From an uncultured Candidatus Saccharibacteria bacterium (GTDB lineage: Bacteria > Patescibacteriota > Saccharimonadia > Saccharimonadales > Saccharimonadaceae), in contig CALHKE010000018.1 of assembly GCA_938033695.1 (NCBI GenBank), forward strand, positions 1-64,000: 64,000 nucleotides of DNA, read 5' to 3'. The position numbers and the translations under genes are program-made. Below the pieces are notes generated by a model. The model worked only from the letters and a program-made list of their open reading frames with translations. It searched no databases and was not told where the DNA came from. Below, one piece after another: positions 30,940 to 39,744 of this stretch (position 1 is its first letter; each line of letters starts with the position of its first letter).

Positions 30940-31827
30940 ATGCTAATTAGTGAACAAGTTTGTAAGCAAGTAAATCAGAGTAATCTAGCCGAGCTTTTAC
31001 CAGAGCTTGGCCGCTACACCATTCACTGGGCTGACGAATGTCAGTCTCGTGATCAACCCGGCTGCGAATATGGCATCACCACCGTGAGTTACGAAAATTG
31101 TCTTTTAAGCCACGTAATTCGTGCACACGAAGAAGCCAAAATACCTGGTGAAGTCTTAGTTTTACAGGCTAGAGAGGTTTTTTATAATGAACTTTCTCCT
31201 AGCAAAAAACATGCTAAATGGCGTCGCAGTTTCTGGCAAGTTTTGCTAGATGAGGGCTACATTCGTGAAGGCCTCACTCCAGCTAATACTCAAGACACCT
31301 TTGCAATACATAGGCTCTATCAAATGGTTTATCATGATCTATCAGAAGCCAGTCAGCTAATCTGCAGTAAAGACGCCTTGTTTAGTAGCAATCAAGCTTA
31401 CGAAAACTTTGTCGTACTTTCTGACCGTGAAGTCAATCGCGTCATGGAAGTTTTAAAACGCTTCCCGGAAGATTTTTTCAATTGTCTTGATCTCTTTTTT
31501 GGTATCGATATTCATGAACCTTGGAAAATTAGTCAAATTGCCCGGGCACTCGAAATTCGATCAAATGAAGTACAAGAGATGATTGATAAAGCTTTGCGCG
31601 CTATGCGAGAAGATGAGCACTATCAACTGCCACCACTTGATTCTATTATTCAAGTGCTGCCAAAAAAAGTATTTCGAACACCTGATTCTAACGAGCAACT
31701 CTACATAATTACCAATTTTATAGAGTTAACGCCCGTCTTTGAATCAGTATCTAAGACTTATGAGTTCAAAAAACCGTCTGATTTCGTTCACCAGTATTAC
31801 AAAAGTCCGATGAAGGAGGTGATGTGA
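30940..31827 (+). CDS. Sigma-region-4-like protein, family A member 4 (longest)
   Basis: The 295-residue protein has the same C-terminal plan at about 160-225: LSDREVNRVMEVLKRFPEDF, then NCLDLFFGIDIHEPWKISQI, then ARALEIRSNEVQEMIDKALR. Unlike the other three it carries about 70 extra residues after the helix-turn-helix. Its N terminus is more divergent, with several cysteines (CQSRDQPGCEYG). The match to sigma region 4 is weaker here than in members 1-3, and the family link rests on layout. AGAGGGGG is the ribosome site. It is transcribed with the 31831 gene, 3 bases downstream. Confidence 0.62.
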   Translation: MLISEQVCKQVNQSNLAELLPELGRYTIHWADECQSRDQPGCEYGITTVSYENCLLSHVIRAHEEAKIPGEVLVLQAREVFYNELSPSKKHAKWRRSFWQVLLDEGYIREGLTPANTQDTFAIHRLYQMVYHDLSEASQLICSKDALFSSNQAYENFVVLSDREVNRVMEVLKRFPEDFFNCLDLFFGIDIHEPWKISQIARALEIRSNEVQEMIDKALRAMREDEHYQLPPLDSIIQVLPKKVFRTPDSNEQLYIITNFIELTPVFESVSKTYEFKKPSDFVHQYYKSPMKEVM

Positions 31828-31830
31828 TTA

Positions 31831-32433
31831 ATGTTTATTCATCGCATTAAGAAGATGCAGTTTGACGTTCCTTATGCTGAATATCAGCGTTGTCTCATTG
31901 CTTCATCTGTTGCTGATACTTACGATGAAGCCATCCAGGAATGGGAGGTCATCAAGATGGAGTATCACCCAGACAAGGATTTGATTAGTTTTAGTAAACG
32001 CGTCCGCAGTCATACTGGCTGCACGATTCGCAATCTTCATACCAAAATCCTGCTCGGCCCCTTTAGTCTGACTGGATTAACTAAGCTCGGCAATAAGGAT
32101 TTCAAACACCAAGCCGCTTTGCTTAGTCGTCTCATACATTTTAGACGCGACTATAATCTTGACCAAAAAGTATCTATCAGTAGGGAATATTTTAGTTCAT
32201 ATGGTTTTAAATTAGCCTTAGAGCAGAAATTTCTTACTCAGGAGGAATATGAAGATGCTGACCGGCTATTTCGGATGAACTTTACGCAATATACGGAAGC
32301 TGATCACAAATTACACTTCAAGCTTATGAGGGATCATCTGATTCCATTTGTAAAACATTACTTCAAAGAGAGAAATACTAAACTCAAAGATTCGGTGCCA
32401 TTCTCGGAAACAGCAGTCGAAACTTCAACTTAA
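31831..32433 (+). CDS. Unidentified protein, second gene of operon
   Basis: The ribosome site AAGGAGGTGAT lies in the last codons of the upstream gene and is a full match to the usual anti-Shine-Dalgarno end of 16S rRNA. The 200-residue product is basic and helical, with segments AIQEWEVIKMEYHPDKDL, SFSKRVRSHTGCTIRNLHTK and HYFKERNTKLKDS. No motif that I can name is present. Tight coupling to a sigma-4-like gene suggests the two proteins are needed in step. Confidence 0.65.
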   Translation: MFIHRIKKMQFDVPYAEYQRCLIASSVADTYDEAIQEWEVIKMEYHPDKDLISFSKRVRSHTGCTIRNLHTKILLGPFSLTGLTKLGNKDFKHQAALLSRLIHFRRDYNLDQKVSISREYFSSYGFKLALEQKFLTQEEYEDADRLFRMNFTQYTEADHKLHFKLMRDHLIPFVKHYFKERNTKLKDSVPFSETAVETST

Positions 32434-32473
32434 ATTAAATTACACGCACTTTAACCCACAAATGTCAAAAATT

Positions 32474-32498
32474 GGGTCCCGTTATGGGGCCCTTTTTT
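32474..32498 (+). terminator. Intrinsic terminator closing the accessory region
   Basis: GGGTCCC-GTTAT-GGGGCCC followed by TTTTTT. Confidence 0.85.
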
Positions 32499-32523
32499 CT
32501 GGCCTTTTTATATAATAAATAAC

Positions 32524-33852
32524 ATGGAACAAGTAAATTCCAAGCGAACCTATCTGGCGATTGACCTCAAATCTTTTTATGCTTCCGTCGAATGCGTGAA
32601 GCGTGGCCTCGACCCCTTAACTGCCCGTCTCGTGGTCGCCGATGAATCCCGTACCGAAAAAACTATCTGCCTCGCCGTCTCGCCGGCTCTAAAAGCGCTC
32701 GGTGTATCTGGTCGCGCTCGACTTTTTGAAGTTTATGAAAAAGTTCCTCGTGGTAGCTTTATTATTGCCGAACCTGCCATGGCTGATTACCTTCAGGTTA
32801 GCTCCGAAATTTTTGCCATTTATGCCGCCTATGTCGCCACCGAGGATATCCATGTTTACTCTGTCGATGAGGCATTTCTTGATATTACCAGCTATCTTCG
32901 CGCCTACGAAATGGATGCCGAACAGCTCGCGCGCACTATCATCAAAGATGTTCTAGGCCATACTGGCATTACCGCCACTGCTGGGCTCGGTAGTAATCTT
33001 TATCTGGCCAAAATTGCCATGGATATTCTTGCCAAACACCAAACTGCCGACCTTGACGGGGTGCGTATCGCGACTCTCGATGAGTCCTCCTATCGTAAAT
33101 TACTCTGGCGACACCAGCCTCTCACCGATTTTTGGCGGATTGGCCCTGGCATTAGTAAATCCCTGCAAAATTTCGGGATTTACACCATGGGTGATCTCGC
33201 CCGTTTTAGCCTCACCGCTTCTGAAAAACTTTATCGTAAATTCGGCGTCAACGCTGAATTAATCATTGACCATGCCTGGGGTATTGAACCCACCACCATC
33301 GCCGATATTAAATCTTATCGCCGCAAAAATCATAGTATTAGCTCCGGCCAAGTCCTTGCCACTGGACTTTATTTTGAAAAACTTCGCAATATTCTCATCG
33401 AGATGGCCGACAAACTCTGCCATGAACTTCATGAAAAGCATTTGCTTACTAATAACCTCACCCTACATCTTTCTTATGATAAAAAAGCCGATTCTACCTC
33501 TATTAAACCTTTCGCTCACGGCTCCAAATCTTTTTCCTACACCGACGAAAGTAACCTGATTATTGAATATTTTTTACAAATCTTCACCAAAATTCTCGAC
33601 CCCACTCGTCCAGTCAAAAAACTTAGTCTCACGCTCGGACACCTCAAATCTGCCGATATAATTACCACCCAATTAGACCTTTTTGAGAATCAAAAAACCA
33701 CCGAACGGGCTAAGCGTAATCAAAGCCTCGAGCAAGCCACCCTACTCATCAAGCAAAAATACGGTAAAAACGCCATCTTGCGTGGCACCAGCTACCTCGA
33801 AGGTTCTACCATGCGCGAACGCAACCAACAAATTGGAGGTCACCGTGCCTAA
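32524..33852 (+). CDS. Y-family DNA polymerase (UmuC/UvrX type)
   Basis: This translesion polymerase copies past DNA damage. The 442-residue protein has the catalytic acids Asp14 (LAIDLKSFYASVE) and Asp115-Glu116 (YSVDEAFLDIT). Thumb helices with FWRIGPGISKSLQNFGIYTM near 205 and a little-finger region follow. The overlap with a YolD-like gene is typical of the UvrX/UmuC branch rather than DinB. TATAAT ends 7 bases before the ATG (leaderless). The C terminus (GTSYLEGSTMRERNQQIGGH) matches the usual end of this branch. Confidence 0.9.
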   Translation: MEQVNSKRTYLAIDLKSFYASVECVKRGLDPLTARLVVADESRTEKTICLAVSPALKALGVSGRARLFEVYEKVPRGSFIIAEPAMADYLQVSSEIFAIYAAYVATEDIHVYSVDEAFLDITSYLRAYEMDAEQLARTIIKDVLGHTGITATAGLGSNLYLAKIAMDILAKHQTADLDGVRIATLDESSYRKLLWRHQPLTDFWRIGPGISKSLQNFGIYTMGDLARFSLTASEKLYRKFGVNAELIIDHAWGIEPTTIADIKSYRRKNHSISSGQVLATGLYFEKLRNILIEMADKLCHELHEKHLLTNNLTLHLSYDKKADSTSIKPFAHGSKSFSYTDESNLIIEYFLQIFTKILDPTRPVKKLSLTLGHLKSADIITTQLDLFENQKTTERAKRNQSLEQATLLIKQKYGKNAILRGTSYLEGSTMRERNQQIGGHRA

Positions 33853-34123
33853 ACCTAACCAGCAAATTGGAGCCCCTCAACCAAATCTATCTAAACCCTC
33901 ACAGTTAGGTTCTGAATCGGTTGGCCCATATCAAGACATCATCAATCTTCTGCCTCCACACTTACCGAATCATCCACCAATGTCTCGCACTGCCCGGGCC
34001 GCCCAGTTTATGCCTTTTAAGGCTTTGGAACCACACGAAGCTAATATTCAGGCTGTCGAGGAAATTGTCGAACAAAAAACTGATACTTATATCGAGTTTG
34101 ACGAAATCTATCCCGATTTTTAG
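33845..34123 (+). CDS. YolD-like protein
   Basis: I set the start at a GTG (33845) because GGAGGT lies 4 bases before it; the long upstream extension of this frame overlaps the polymerase gene and is spurious. The 92-residue protein contains the YolD signature [20 protein letters not shown]. YolD-like proteins usually accompany UmuC-like polymerases and are thought to support their function, as UmuD does elsewhere. It overlaps the polymerase gene by 8 bases. The first 50 residues are Pro/Gln-rich. Confidence 0.8.
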   Translation: MPKPNQQIGAPQPNLSKPSQLGSESVGPYQDIINLLPPHLPNHPPMSRTARAAQFMPFKALEPHEANIQAVEEIVEQKTDTYIEFDEIYPDF

Positions 34124-34170
34124 TGCATTTATTTACAGATTTCATATCTTATGGTAAAATAGTCCCAATC

Positions 34171-34380
34171 ATGTCAAAAAAGAGTAATACCAAACGCAAG
34201 CTCGTCGGTCTCGTTTCAGAGGAATCTGGTATCCGTGCATACTATACCAAGAAGAACACTATGAACACCCCAGACAAGCTTAGCTTGAAGAAATATGATC
34301 CAATTCTTCGCAAGCACGTCGTTTTCACTGAAACCAAGAAAAACCTTGGCCGTAACGAAGTGAAAGAGAAGAAGCGTTAA
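34171..34380 (+). CDS. rpmG: 50S ribosomal protein L33
   Basis: The 69-residue protein has the L33 core ([37 protein letters not shown]) and lacks the zinc-binding cysteines, so it is the C-minus form. A basic extension follows the core. The ATG at 34171 comes 10 bases after TAAAAT in TATGGTAAAAT, giving an almost leaderless mRNA. A tRNA-Trp gene is next, in the reverse direction; rpmG-trnW usually precede secE and nusG. Confidence 0.92.
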   Translation: MSKKSNTKRKLVGLVSEESGIRAYYTKKNTMNTPDKLSLKKYDPILRKHVVFTETKKNLGRNEVKEKKR

Positions 34381-34381
34381 A

Positions 34382-34413
34382 ATCTCCCTCTCCTTATGGG
34401 AGATTTTTTCTGT
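34382..34413 (+). terminator. Terminator of rpmG
   Basis: AATCTCCC-TCTCCTTAT-GGGAGATT followed by TTTTT. Confidence 0.85.
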
Positions 34414-34454
34414 GCCAAAATTTTACCATAAAAAATAGCTCTCTCGAGCTAATC

Positions 34455-34529
34455 TGGCAGGGGCGCACGGAATCGAACCATGATCTACGGTTTTGGAGAC
34501 CGCTATACTAACCGTTGTACTACGCCCCT
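34455..34529 (-). tRNA. tRNA-Trp (anticodon CCA)
   Basis: On the minus strand the acceptor AGGGGCG pairs with CGCCCCT, the anticodon loop is CTCCAAA, the T-loop is TTCGATT, and CCA is encoded. It is the only tryptophan tRNA seen here. Confidence 0.95.
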
Positions 34530-34637
34530 AGGCTTTTTTATTATAACATATTTCTCTAGCACCTAAGTCTCTAAATCGATTATATTTCTCTAACACTTAA
34601 ACTTTTATCTCAAATCGGTTATACTTAACTTAAAATC

Positions 34638-35423
34638 ATGAAAACTCAAATTCAAAATTTCTGGTTCAGACTTCTTACTAACCTTAATTTTTGGCTGACA
34701 CTTTGGTCTATAATGTTCGCCTATTTCTTCCTCGTCGGAATTTTGAATTTATTTTTTGGCAGTCGCCTCATCCCAGATTTTCTCCTCACTATTGCCACCT
34801 TTACTAAAGTTTCTACCATCCTCACCTGTCTAATCTACACCAGTTTTTTCGCACCAAAAGACTATCTCTTGAGAACGGCACTTCTTTTTACCTTCGCCGC
34901 CGATGTCGTACTAGCTATCGATAATATCTCGCCATTTGGCATTATTTTATTCTGTTTTGCCCAATACTTTCACACCTCACGCTACGCCGATGTTAGCCCC
35001 AAATTCTTTATCGCTTGGAGCTTTTTTATTATCTTATTATTTATCTTTACCCATTTTTATCAAATTCCAACAATTTATGCCGCCGGCTTCGCCTATGGTA
35101 GCTCACTCATTCTTAACCTCGGTCTAGCCGTCCAGTGGTTAAAGCGCAAAACTCCTCGTTTCCGTCGTGCCGCCATCTGTAATTTTATTGGTTTTATGCT
35201 TTTTATCGCCTGCGACCTCACCGTCCTAATCTCTTTTTTCTCACGCATGCAATTTCTCCCGATTTTTCTTTATCAACCGGCTAATTTTATTTGTTGGATC
35301 TTTTATTTTCCATCACAAATTCTCCTCGCCAATTCCTCCGCCCTCACCAAATCTTATTACCGTCCCTTCGATTCCGAATTAAAACGTCTCAGTAAAAAAT
35401 CAAAGCTCATAAATCAGCTTTAA
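34638..35423 (+). CDS. Multipass membrane protein, YhhN/lysoplasmalogenase-like
   Basis: The 261-residue protein has about eight hydrophobic helices and the YhhN-type spacing LLRTALLFTFAADVVLAI, then ILFCFAQYFHTSRYA. The conserved Asp and His of that family would lie in these two segments. Lysoplasmalogenases cleave vinyl-ether lysolipids; whether this protein does is uncertain, because the match is by pattern only. It could also be an unrelated membrane protein. A TATACT box ends about 12 bases before the ATG. Confidence 0.5.
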   Translation: MKTQIQNFWFRLLTNLNFWLTLWSIMFAYFFLVGILNLFFGSRLIPDFLLTIATFTKVSTILTCLIYTSFFAPKDYLLRTALLFTFAADVVLAIDNISPFGIILFCFAQYFHTSRYADVSPKFFIAWSFFIILLFIFTHFYQIPTIYAAGFAYGSSLILNLGLAVQWLKRKTPRFRRAAICNFIGFMLFIACDLTVLISFFSRMQFLPIFLYQPANFICWIFYFPSQILLANSSALTKSYYRPFDSELKRLSKKSKLINQL

Positions 35424-35474
35424 ATTTTAAATTATTTGTTCACCTAATTACTTCCATGATATAATATCTCCAAT

Positions 35475-35978
35475 ATGGAAGGTAAAAAGAAAACAAGACC
35501 TCGAGCTATCCTGGTATTCGGTGCACCATGTAGTGGAAAAACTACATTTTGTGAAAAATTCTCACAACGTTTTAAAGCTCCTTACTACGATCTTCGAGCC
35601 TTGCGTGAAGAAGCGGACTTCACAGAGAAACAAATTCACGTCGTCCTCGAGGCGATTGCTAAAACTGGTCAAAACATTGTGATTGAAGGTGGCCTCGATA
35701 CCGAAGACGAACGCAACTCCGTACGTAAATTATTGAAGCTATCTGGTTATGCGCCGACTCTGGTTTGGATTCAGACCGATATTAACACCATCAAGCTGCG
35801 CTTAAAGCTTAAACTTCGCTCAATTGCGCGCGCCAAGGAAGAATACGACCGCCGCATCCGTCTTATGGAAGCTCCAGCCGAGATTGAAAAACCAATTATT
35901 CTCTCTGGTAAACACACCTTTGAGACCCAGCTTTCTCACGTCTTAGCTCAACTTCAAAATGATTCTCGCCGATTCTGA
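35475..35978 (+). CDS. P-loop kinase-like ATPase
   Basis: A Walker A motif GAPCSGKT lies at 16-23 of this 167-residue protein. A helix and a strand IVIEGG follow (a likely Walker B region near 75), and an Arg-rich lid (KLRLKLKLRSIARAKEEYDRR) is near 110-130. This is the AAA_33/zeta-type small-molecule kinase plan. The substrate is unknown. The 3' end overlaps the next gene by 20 bases. TATAAT ends 9 bases before the ATG. Confidence 0.75.
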   Translation: MEGKKKTRPRAILVFGAPCSGKTTFCEKFSQRFKAPYYDLRALREEADFTEKQIHVVLEAIAKTGQNIVIEGGLDTEDERNSVRKLLKLSGYAPTLVWIQTDINTIKLRLKLKLRSIARAKEEYDRRIRLMEAPAEIEKPIILSGKHTFETQLSHVLAQLQNDSRRF

Positions 35979-36528
35979 ATTCGGCGAAATTATCGTTCGC
36001 CGCAACGCCTTAGCCAAAAACATTTCTTTTTCACGTTCCACTTCTGGACGACTCCAAATGTCGGTTCCTTCCTGTGTCACGGACCGTCAAATTAAAAAAA
36101 GTCTCGATTCCATGCGAGAGCGTTTACGTGGCCTCAATCTTGCTGATCCCGCTACTCAACGTGCCCGTGATGCGCAAAAAAAGCTACTGATGAAGCAGGC
36201 CAAAGAATACTTACCTTACCGTCTCGAATATCTAGCGAAACTTTATGGCTATCATTATGACAAAGTAACTTTAAAGCATCAGTCCACACGCTGGGGCTCC
36301 TGCACTCGTCGTAAAAAATCCCTGTTCGGCGGCTACGAGTTCACCATTTCTATGAATATTGGCTTAATGCGTGTACCCGAAGTTCTACGTGATTATTTAA
36401 TCATTCACGAACTCGCCCACATCAATCATCCCGACCACTCCAAGGCTTTTTGGCGAGAAGTCGAAAGCCATGATCCAAATTACCGCGCACACCGTGAAAT
36501 GCTTAAAAAACATAATCCAGGTCTATGA
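35959..36528 (+). CDS. YgjP-like zinc metallopeptidase (DUF45/SprT-like)
   Basis: The 189-residue protein has the zinc motif HELAH at 150-154, with a third ligand candidate His160 in NHPDHSKAFW, and the family block RWGSC at 111-115. YgjP-like proteins are predicted cytoplasmic metal-dependent hydrolases; the physiological substrate is not known. The start overlaps the upstream kinase gene by 20 bases, so the two are co-translated. Length agrees with the family. Confidence 0.85.
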   Translation: MILADSEFGEIIVRRNALAKNISFSRSTSGRLQMSVPSCVTDRQIKKSLDSMRERLRGLNLADPATQRARDAQKKLLMKQAKEYLPYRLEYLAKLYGYHYDKVTLKHQSTRWGSCTRRKKSLFGGYEFTISMNIGLMRVPEVLRDYLIIHELAHINHPDHSKAFWREVESHDPNYRAHREMLKKHNPGL

Positions 36529-36540
36529 TATAATATGTTT

Positions 36541-36999
36541 ATGCAAGGGCAATCTATCTCTAAATTTCTTGATGCCACCAAGGTTCACACCAGTGTTTTT
36601 GATCGCAAATTCATGTATCTTTCGGACATCATCGACCCAATATATCGTGAATATCTCATTAAGCTTGAAAAAATTGGCGTTAATCTCGATCTTGACGTGA
36701 TTCGTCGTCGTCACCAAGTTGAAAACTATACTGACATCATCAAATTCATCGTCGGTTACCTTAATTCACGCCTCAAAAATCCGACTAAGGGGAATATCCT
36801 AATCTCTATGAACGCCACTTCCGCCCAGAGTATCGATATCACCCCAGCCAAATATCATCTCGTGATTACCGATGATAGTGTCGTGATGACCGTCGATAGT
36901 AGTGAACAATATTCCGCACTTGGTGCCAAAATTAAATCCCGTCTCGGCTTCGGCACTTCCATTTCTTTCCCGATCCGCGAACCCTACGATTCTATTTAA
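36541..36999 (+). CDS. Unidentified protein
   Basis: TATAAT ends at 36534, so transcription should start at about 36541, which is the second ATG; I chose it over the one at 36535 that abuts the -10 box. The 152-residue product has a helical first half (DIIDPIYREYLIKLEKIGVN) and a beta-rich second half (NILISMNATSAQSIDITPAK, VVMTVDSSEQYSALGAKIKS). I do not recognise a family. Confidence 0.65.
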   Translation: MQGQSISKFLDATKVHTSVFDRKFMYLSDIIDPIYREYLIKLEKIGVNLDLDVIRRRHQVENYTDIIKFIVGYLNSRLKNPTKGNILISMNATSAQSIDITPAKYHLVITDDSVVMTVDSSEQYSALGAKIKSRLGFGTSISFPIREPYDSI

Positions 37000-37006
37000 T
37001 TTTTTA

Positions 37007-37036
37007 TAAAAACAGGAAAATCTACCCCTGTTTTTT
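37007..37036 (+). terminator. Intrinsic terminator
   Basis: AAAACAGG-AAAATCTA-CCCCTGTTTT followed by TTTC. Confidence 0.75.
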
Positions 37037-37155
37037 TCTTAAATAAAGCACACTTTGGTTCATCGTTTTAAATATTTTTCTTAGCATAAAACCACCCCCA
37101 ATCTCTTGTTTTAAGCATAAGCTTTTGCTAAAATAAACTTATAAACGGGAGCATT

Positions 37156-37644
37156 ATGAAAATCAAGAAATCATCAATTTTTGGTGTTTTTGGCGCATTA
37201 TATCTATGCTTTTTTCTGATTTTTACCTTTTTAGCTTTTCAGCCTCAAACCGTAGAAGCTAATACCAACCTCATACTCGAAATTCCCAAAATCAACCTCA
37301 CCTCACCGATTCGCTCGCTCGAGATTAGTGATGAAAATACTCTCACTTCACCGGAACGCATTGCTGGCGTCTACCACGCTAATCAAAATCACGATTTTAT
37401 TATTGGTCACTCTACTACAATTTTTCAAAATCTCAACAAGTTATCAATTGGTGATACTTTCCGCTTTGACGACCAAACCTACCAAATCAAAACTCGTAAA
37501 ATCCAGCTAAAATCCGATGTCGACATGTCAAAACTCTTGACCAAAAAATCCACCCCGACTATCACCCTGATGACCTGCCATGGTGAAAAAATCTCTGGAC
37601 ACGACTACACCGAACGTCTAATTCTGACCGCAGAATTGACTTAA
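37156..37644 (+). CDS. Sortase
   Basis: Sortases join surface proteins to the cell envelope or to each other. The 162-residue protein has an N-terminal membrane anchor (about 8-28), the opening strand LEIPKINLTSPI, and the catalytic residues His85 (IIGHSTT), Cys141 (LMTCHG) and Arg154 (ERLILTAE). It is small, as for class D/E-like enzymes. No protein in the window carries a visible LPXTG-type sorting signal, so its substrates lie elsewhere or use another motif. GGGAG precedes the ATG; the promoter is TTTGCTAAAATAA. Confidence 0.85.
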   Translation: MKIKKSSIFGVFGALYLCFFLIFTFLAFQPQTVEANTNLILEIPKINLTSPIRSLEISDENTLTSPERIAGVYHANQNHDFIIGHSTTIFQNLNKLSIGDTFRFDDQTYQIKTRKIQLKSDVDMSKLLTKKSTPTITLMTCHGEKISGHDYTERLILTAELT

Positions 37645-37730
37645 CGTAGAGACCATCTCTACACGATATCTGTTATTTTTCATAATCTAACGTAGAGACG
37701 GTCTCTACGTAATATCTGTTATTTTTTATC
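37642..37730. repeat. Tandem duplicated hairpin after the sortase gene
   Basis: Units of 46 and 43 bases (37642-37687, 37688-37730) share TAACGTAGAGAC, TCTCTAC and ATATCTGTTATTTTT. The second has a perfect CGTAGAGAC/GTCTCTACG stem; both have T-rich tails and probably act as terminators. Confidence 0.85.
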
Positions 37731-37732
37731 AA

Positions 37733-37757
37733 AAAACCTGGAGTTTATCTCCAGGTT
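37733..37757 (-). terminator. Terminator of the GH97 gene
   Basis: AACCTGGAG-TTTAT-CTCCAGGTT with an A run at left, read on the minus strand. Confidence 0.85.
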
Positions 37758-37766
37758 ATCTCTATT

Positions 37767-39716
37767 TTAAGCCTTCATTAATCTCACCACGAAACCACCC
37801 ATTCCTACTACCGGAATTTCCAATTCATCTTCTGCATCCACTACTAGGCGCTCAATTTTAAGATCCGTTGGGTTCATACGAAAATTCGCTATGTCACCAT
37901 CACGGAATATAAAAGCATTATATTTTACGTCTTTTTCCAAGAAACTTAACTTAATTTTCATCGTACGCGCCATATCATCGACAATACCACCAATATACCA
38001 GTCCGTCTCTCCTCGCCCGCGCCTGGCTACCGCATAATACTCTCCGATTTTCCCGAGCAGTGGCACTTCAATTTCAAAATTCACTGGTACTTTTTGGATA
38101 AATGACAGCGCATCCCGATTTTTTTCATAAGATTCTGGGCGGTCGGCTAACATCTGCATCCCAGAATGAAATACAACATAGTAAGCTAACTGTCGCGCTA
38201 TGGTAGAATAAACTTTTTTCGCTGGATTATTTAAGTCAAAAATTCCCGGTGTAAAATCAAAGCCACCGGCGAGCATTCTCGTGAAAGGTAGAATCACCGC
38301 GTGTTTAGAATTCAAACCACCGCCTTCATATTCTTGCCCCTTTGCCCCCTCCGTACAGAGTAAATTCGGGTAGGTCCTTTCTAACCCCGTGCCCTTAATC
38401 GATTCGTGGACATTCAGCATTATTTTTTTCTGTGCCGCTAACTTCAAAACGTTACTAAAATGCAACACCCCCGCCTGTGACTGATGAAATTCTTCACGCC
38501 CCTTAATCAACATCTTCGGACCTGAATAATCCAATTTCAAGTAATGCACCCCTTGTGCTTCTAACTCGTCAAATTGCTTAACCAGATTCTTTTCATAATT
38601 ATCAATCTGACTCGCAGTTTCACATTGTGCCACAATCTCAATATTTTTTTGCTTAGCACGCTCCAAAATTTTCTTTTTATCTAGCTTCTTTGCCAAATTT
38701 TGATCCAACCACCCCTCAATCAAGAGTCCCGAGATACCTAATTTTTCACACCAATCAAGATATTCTAAAGCATGCTCCGTCGTCGCACCTTGTCGTTCAG
38801 AAGCTGTAAAACTCCAAATCCCAATCAGCATCGCCCACCAAATTCCCAGAAATTTAATCGGTTCCACCCAATCAAAATTCATTCTTGGGCTTTGATTTAA
38901 GCTTAAAATCATCTTATTTTTCGTCAGTTGCACTGCAGTATCCGCCACCATGATTACGCGCCATGGCGTTTCAAAAGGTAGCGTCAAATAAGCCTTCATG
39001 CCGTCTGAGAGTGGTGTAATATTCGCCTCCAGTCGACCGATTTTATTCAGCCCCAAAGTCATCGAACCATAATTAATCAGCGCTGCTTCGTGAATTGACA
39101 GAATCTTACCACTCGGAAGTTCTGCGGTAAATGGTGTCTGCCTCGAACCAGTTAAATTAAAAATCGTCCGCTCTTCATAATCGGCTTCCGATCTCGCCAA
39201 AGTAAACGCTGGCATCGACCAACTTTTCGCATGGATATCTAGATTAAATTCCGTTAGTTCATTCGTAATAATCATCCGCTGAAAACCGGGTTGGGGTGGG
39301 AACTCATAACGAAACGCCACCCCCTCATCAAAGACTCGCACTCTTAAAGTAAAGATACGTCCGTCTTTTTCGCGCTCCGCCAGATAAAAAGTCGTCTCGT
39401 TATATTTATTCACAATATCCAAAGTTTCCCCCACCACACTCTGCCAAGTTTCATCCTTAAATTTTGGCAAAATCCTCACCACCCCCAAATTTTCCGCAAT
39501 CGGTTTTTCGTTATAAATTTCGAAACCTAATTTAGAATTACTCAGTAATACTTCTTGATTTTTTAGCACCCGATAGCTCGGACTACCATTTTTCAGACTA
39601 AATTCAAAAACCAAACTCCCACTCGGTGATTTCACATTTACCAAAGAATTAGCTTTCGCTTCTTCTTTTTTAAAAAGTCCTTTCAAAAAGCCCATATGCT
39701 TAATATTATACCGCAT
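37767..39716 (-). CDS. Glycoside hydrolase family 97 (alpha-glucosidase or alpha-galactosidase type)
   Basis: The 649-residue protein follows the GH97 plan. An N-terminal beta-sandwich (SPSGSLVFEFSLKNGSPSYR and VFDEGVAFRYEFP) comes first, then the barrel with GIWWAMLIGIWSF near 290 and LKLDYSGPKMLIKGREEFHQ near 400. A C-terminal beta domain follows. Family members are calcium-dependent and cleave alpha-linked galactose or glucose; which applies here cannot be told. No signal peptide is visible, so it seems cytoplasmic, unlike most Bacteroidetes members. The start may be at 39716 or at the second ATG, 39695; both lie next to divergent promoter boxes. Confidence 0.85.
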   Translation of the reverse strand: MRYNIKHMGFLKGLFKKEEAKANSLVNVKSPSGSLVFEFSLKNGSPSYRVLKNQEVLLSNSKLGFEIYNEKPIAENLGVVRILPKFKDETWQSVVGETLDIVNKYNETTFYLAEREKDGRIFTLRVRVFDEGVAFRYEFPPQPGFQRMIITNELTEFNLDIHAKSWSMPAFTLARSEADYEERTIFNLTGSRQTPFTAELPSGKILSIHEAALINYGSMTLGLNKIGRLEANITPLSDGMKAYLTLPFETPWRVIMVADTAVQLTKNKMILSLNQSPRMNFDWVEPIKFLGIWWAMLIGIWSFTASERQGATTEHALEYLDWCEKLGISGLLIEGWLDQNLAKKLDKKKILERAKQKNIEIVAQCETASQIDNYEKNLVKQFDELEAQGVHYLKLDYSGPKMLIKGREEFHQSQAGVLHFSNVLKLAAQKKIMLNVHESIKGTGLERTYPNLLCTEGAKGQEYEGGGLNSKHAVILPFTRMLAGGFDFTPGIFDLNNPAKKVYSTIARQLAYYVVFHSGMQMLADRPESYEKNRDALSFIQKVPVNFEIEVPLLGKIGEYYAVARRGRGETDWYIGGIVDDMARTMKIKLSFLEKDVKYNAFIFRDGDIANFRMNPTDLKIERLVVDAEDELEIPVVGMGGFVVRLMKA

Positions 39717-39744
39717 ATGCTAAATATGATAAAATATTTTTAAG

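Noticed and set aside
33683..33844. Long N-terminal extension of the YolD-like frame
   Set aside because: It overlaps the polymerase gene in another frame; a ribosome site and GTG at 33845 give a normal YolD-like protein.
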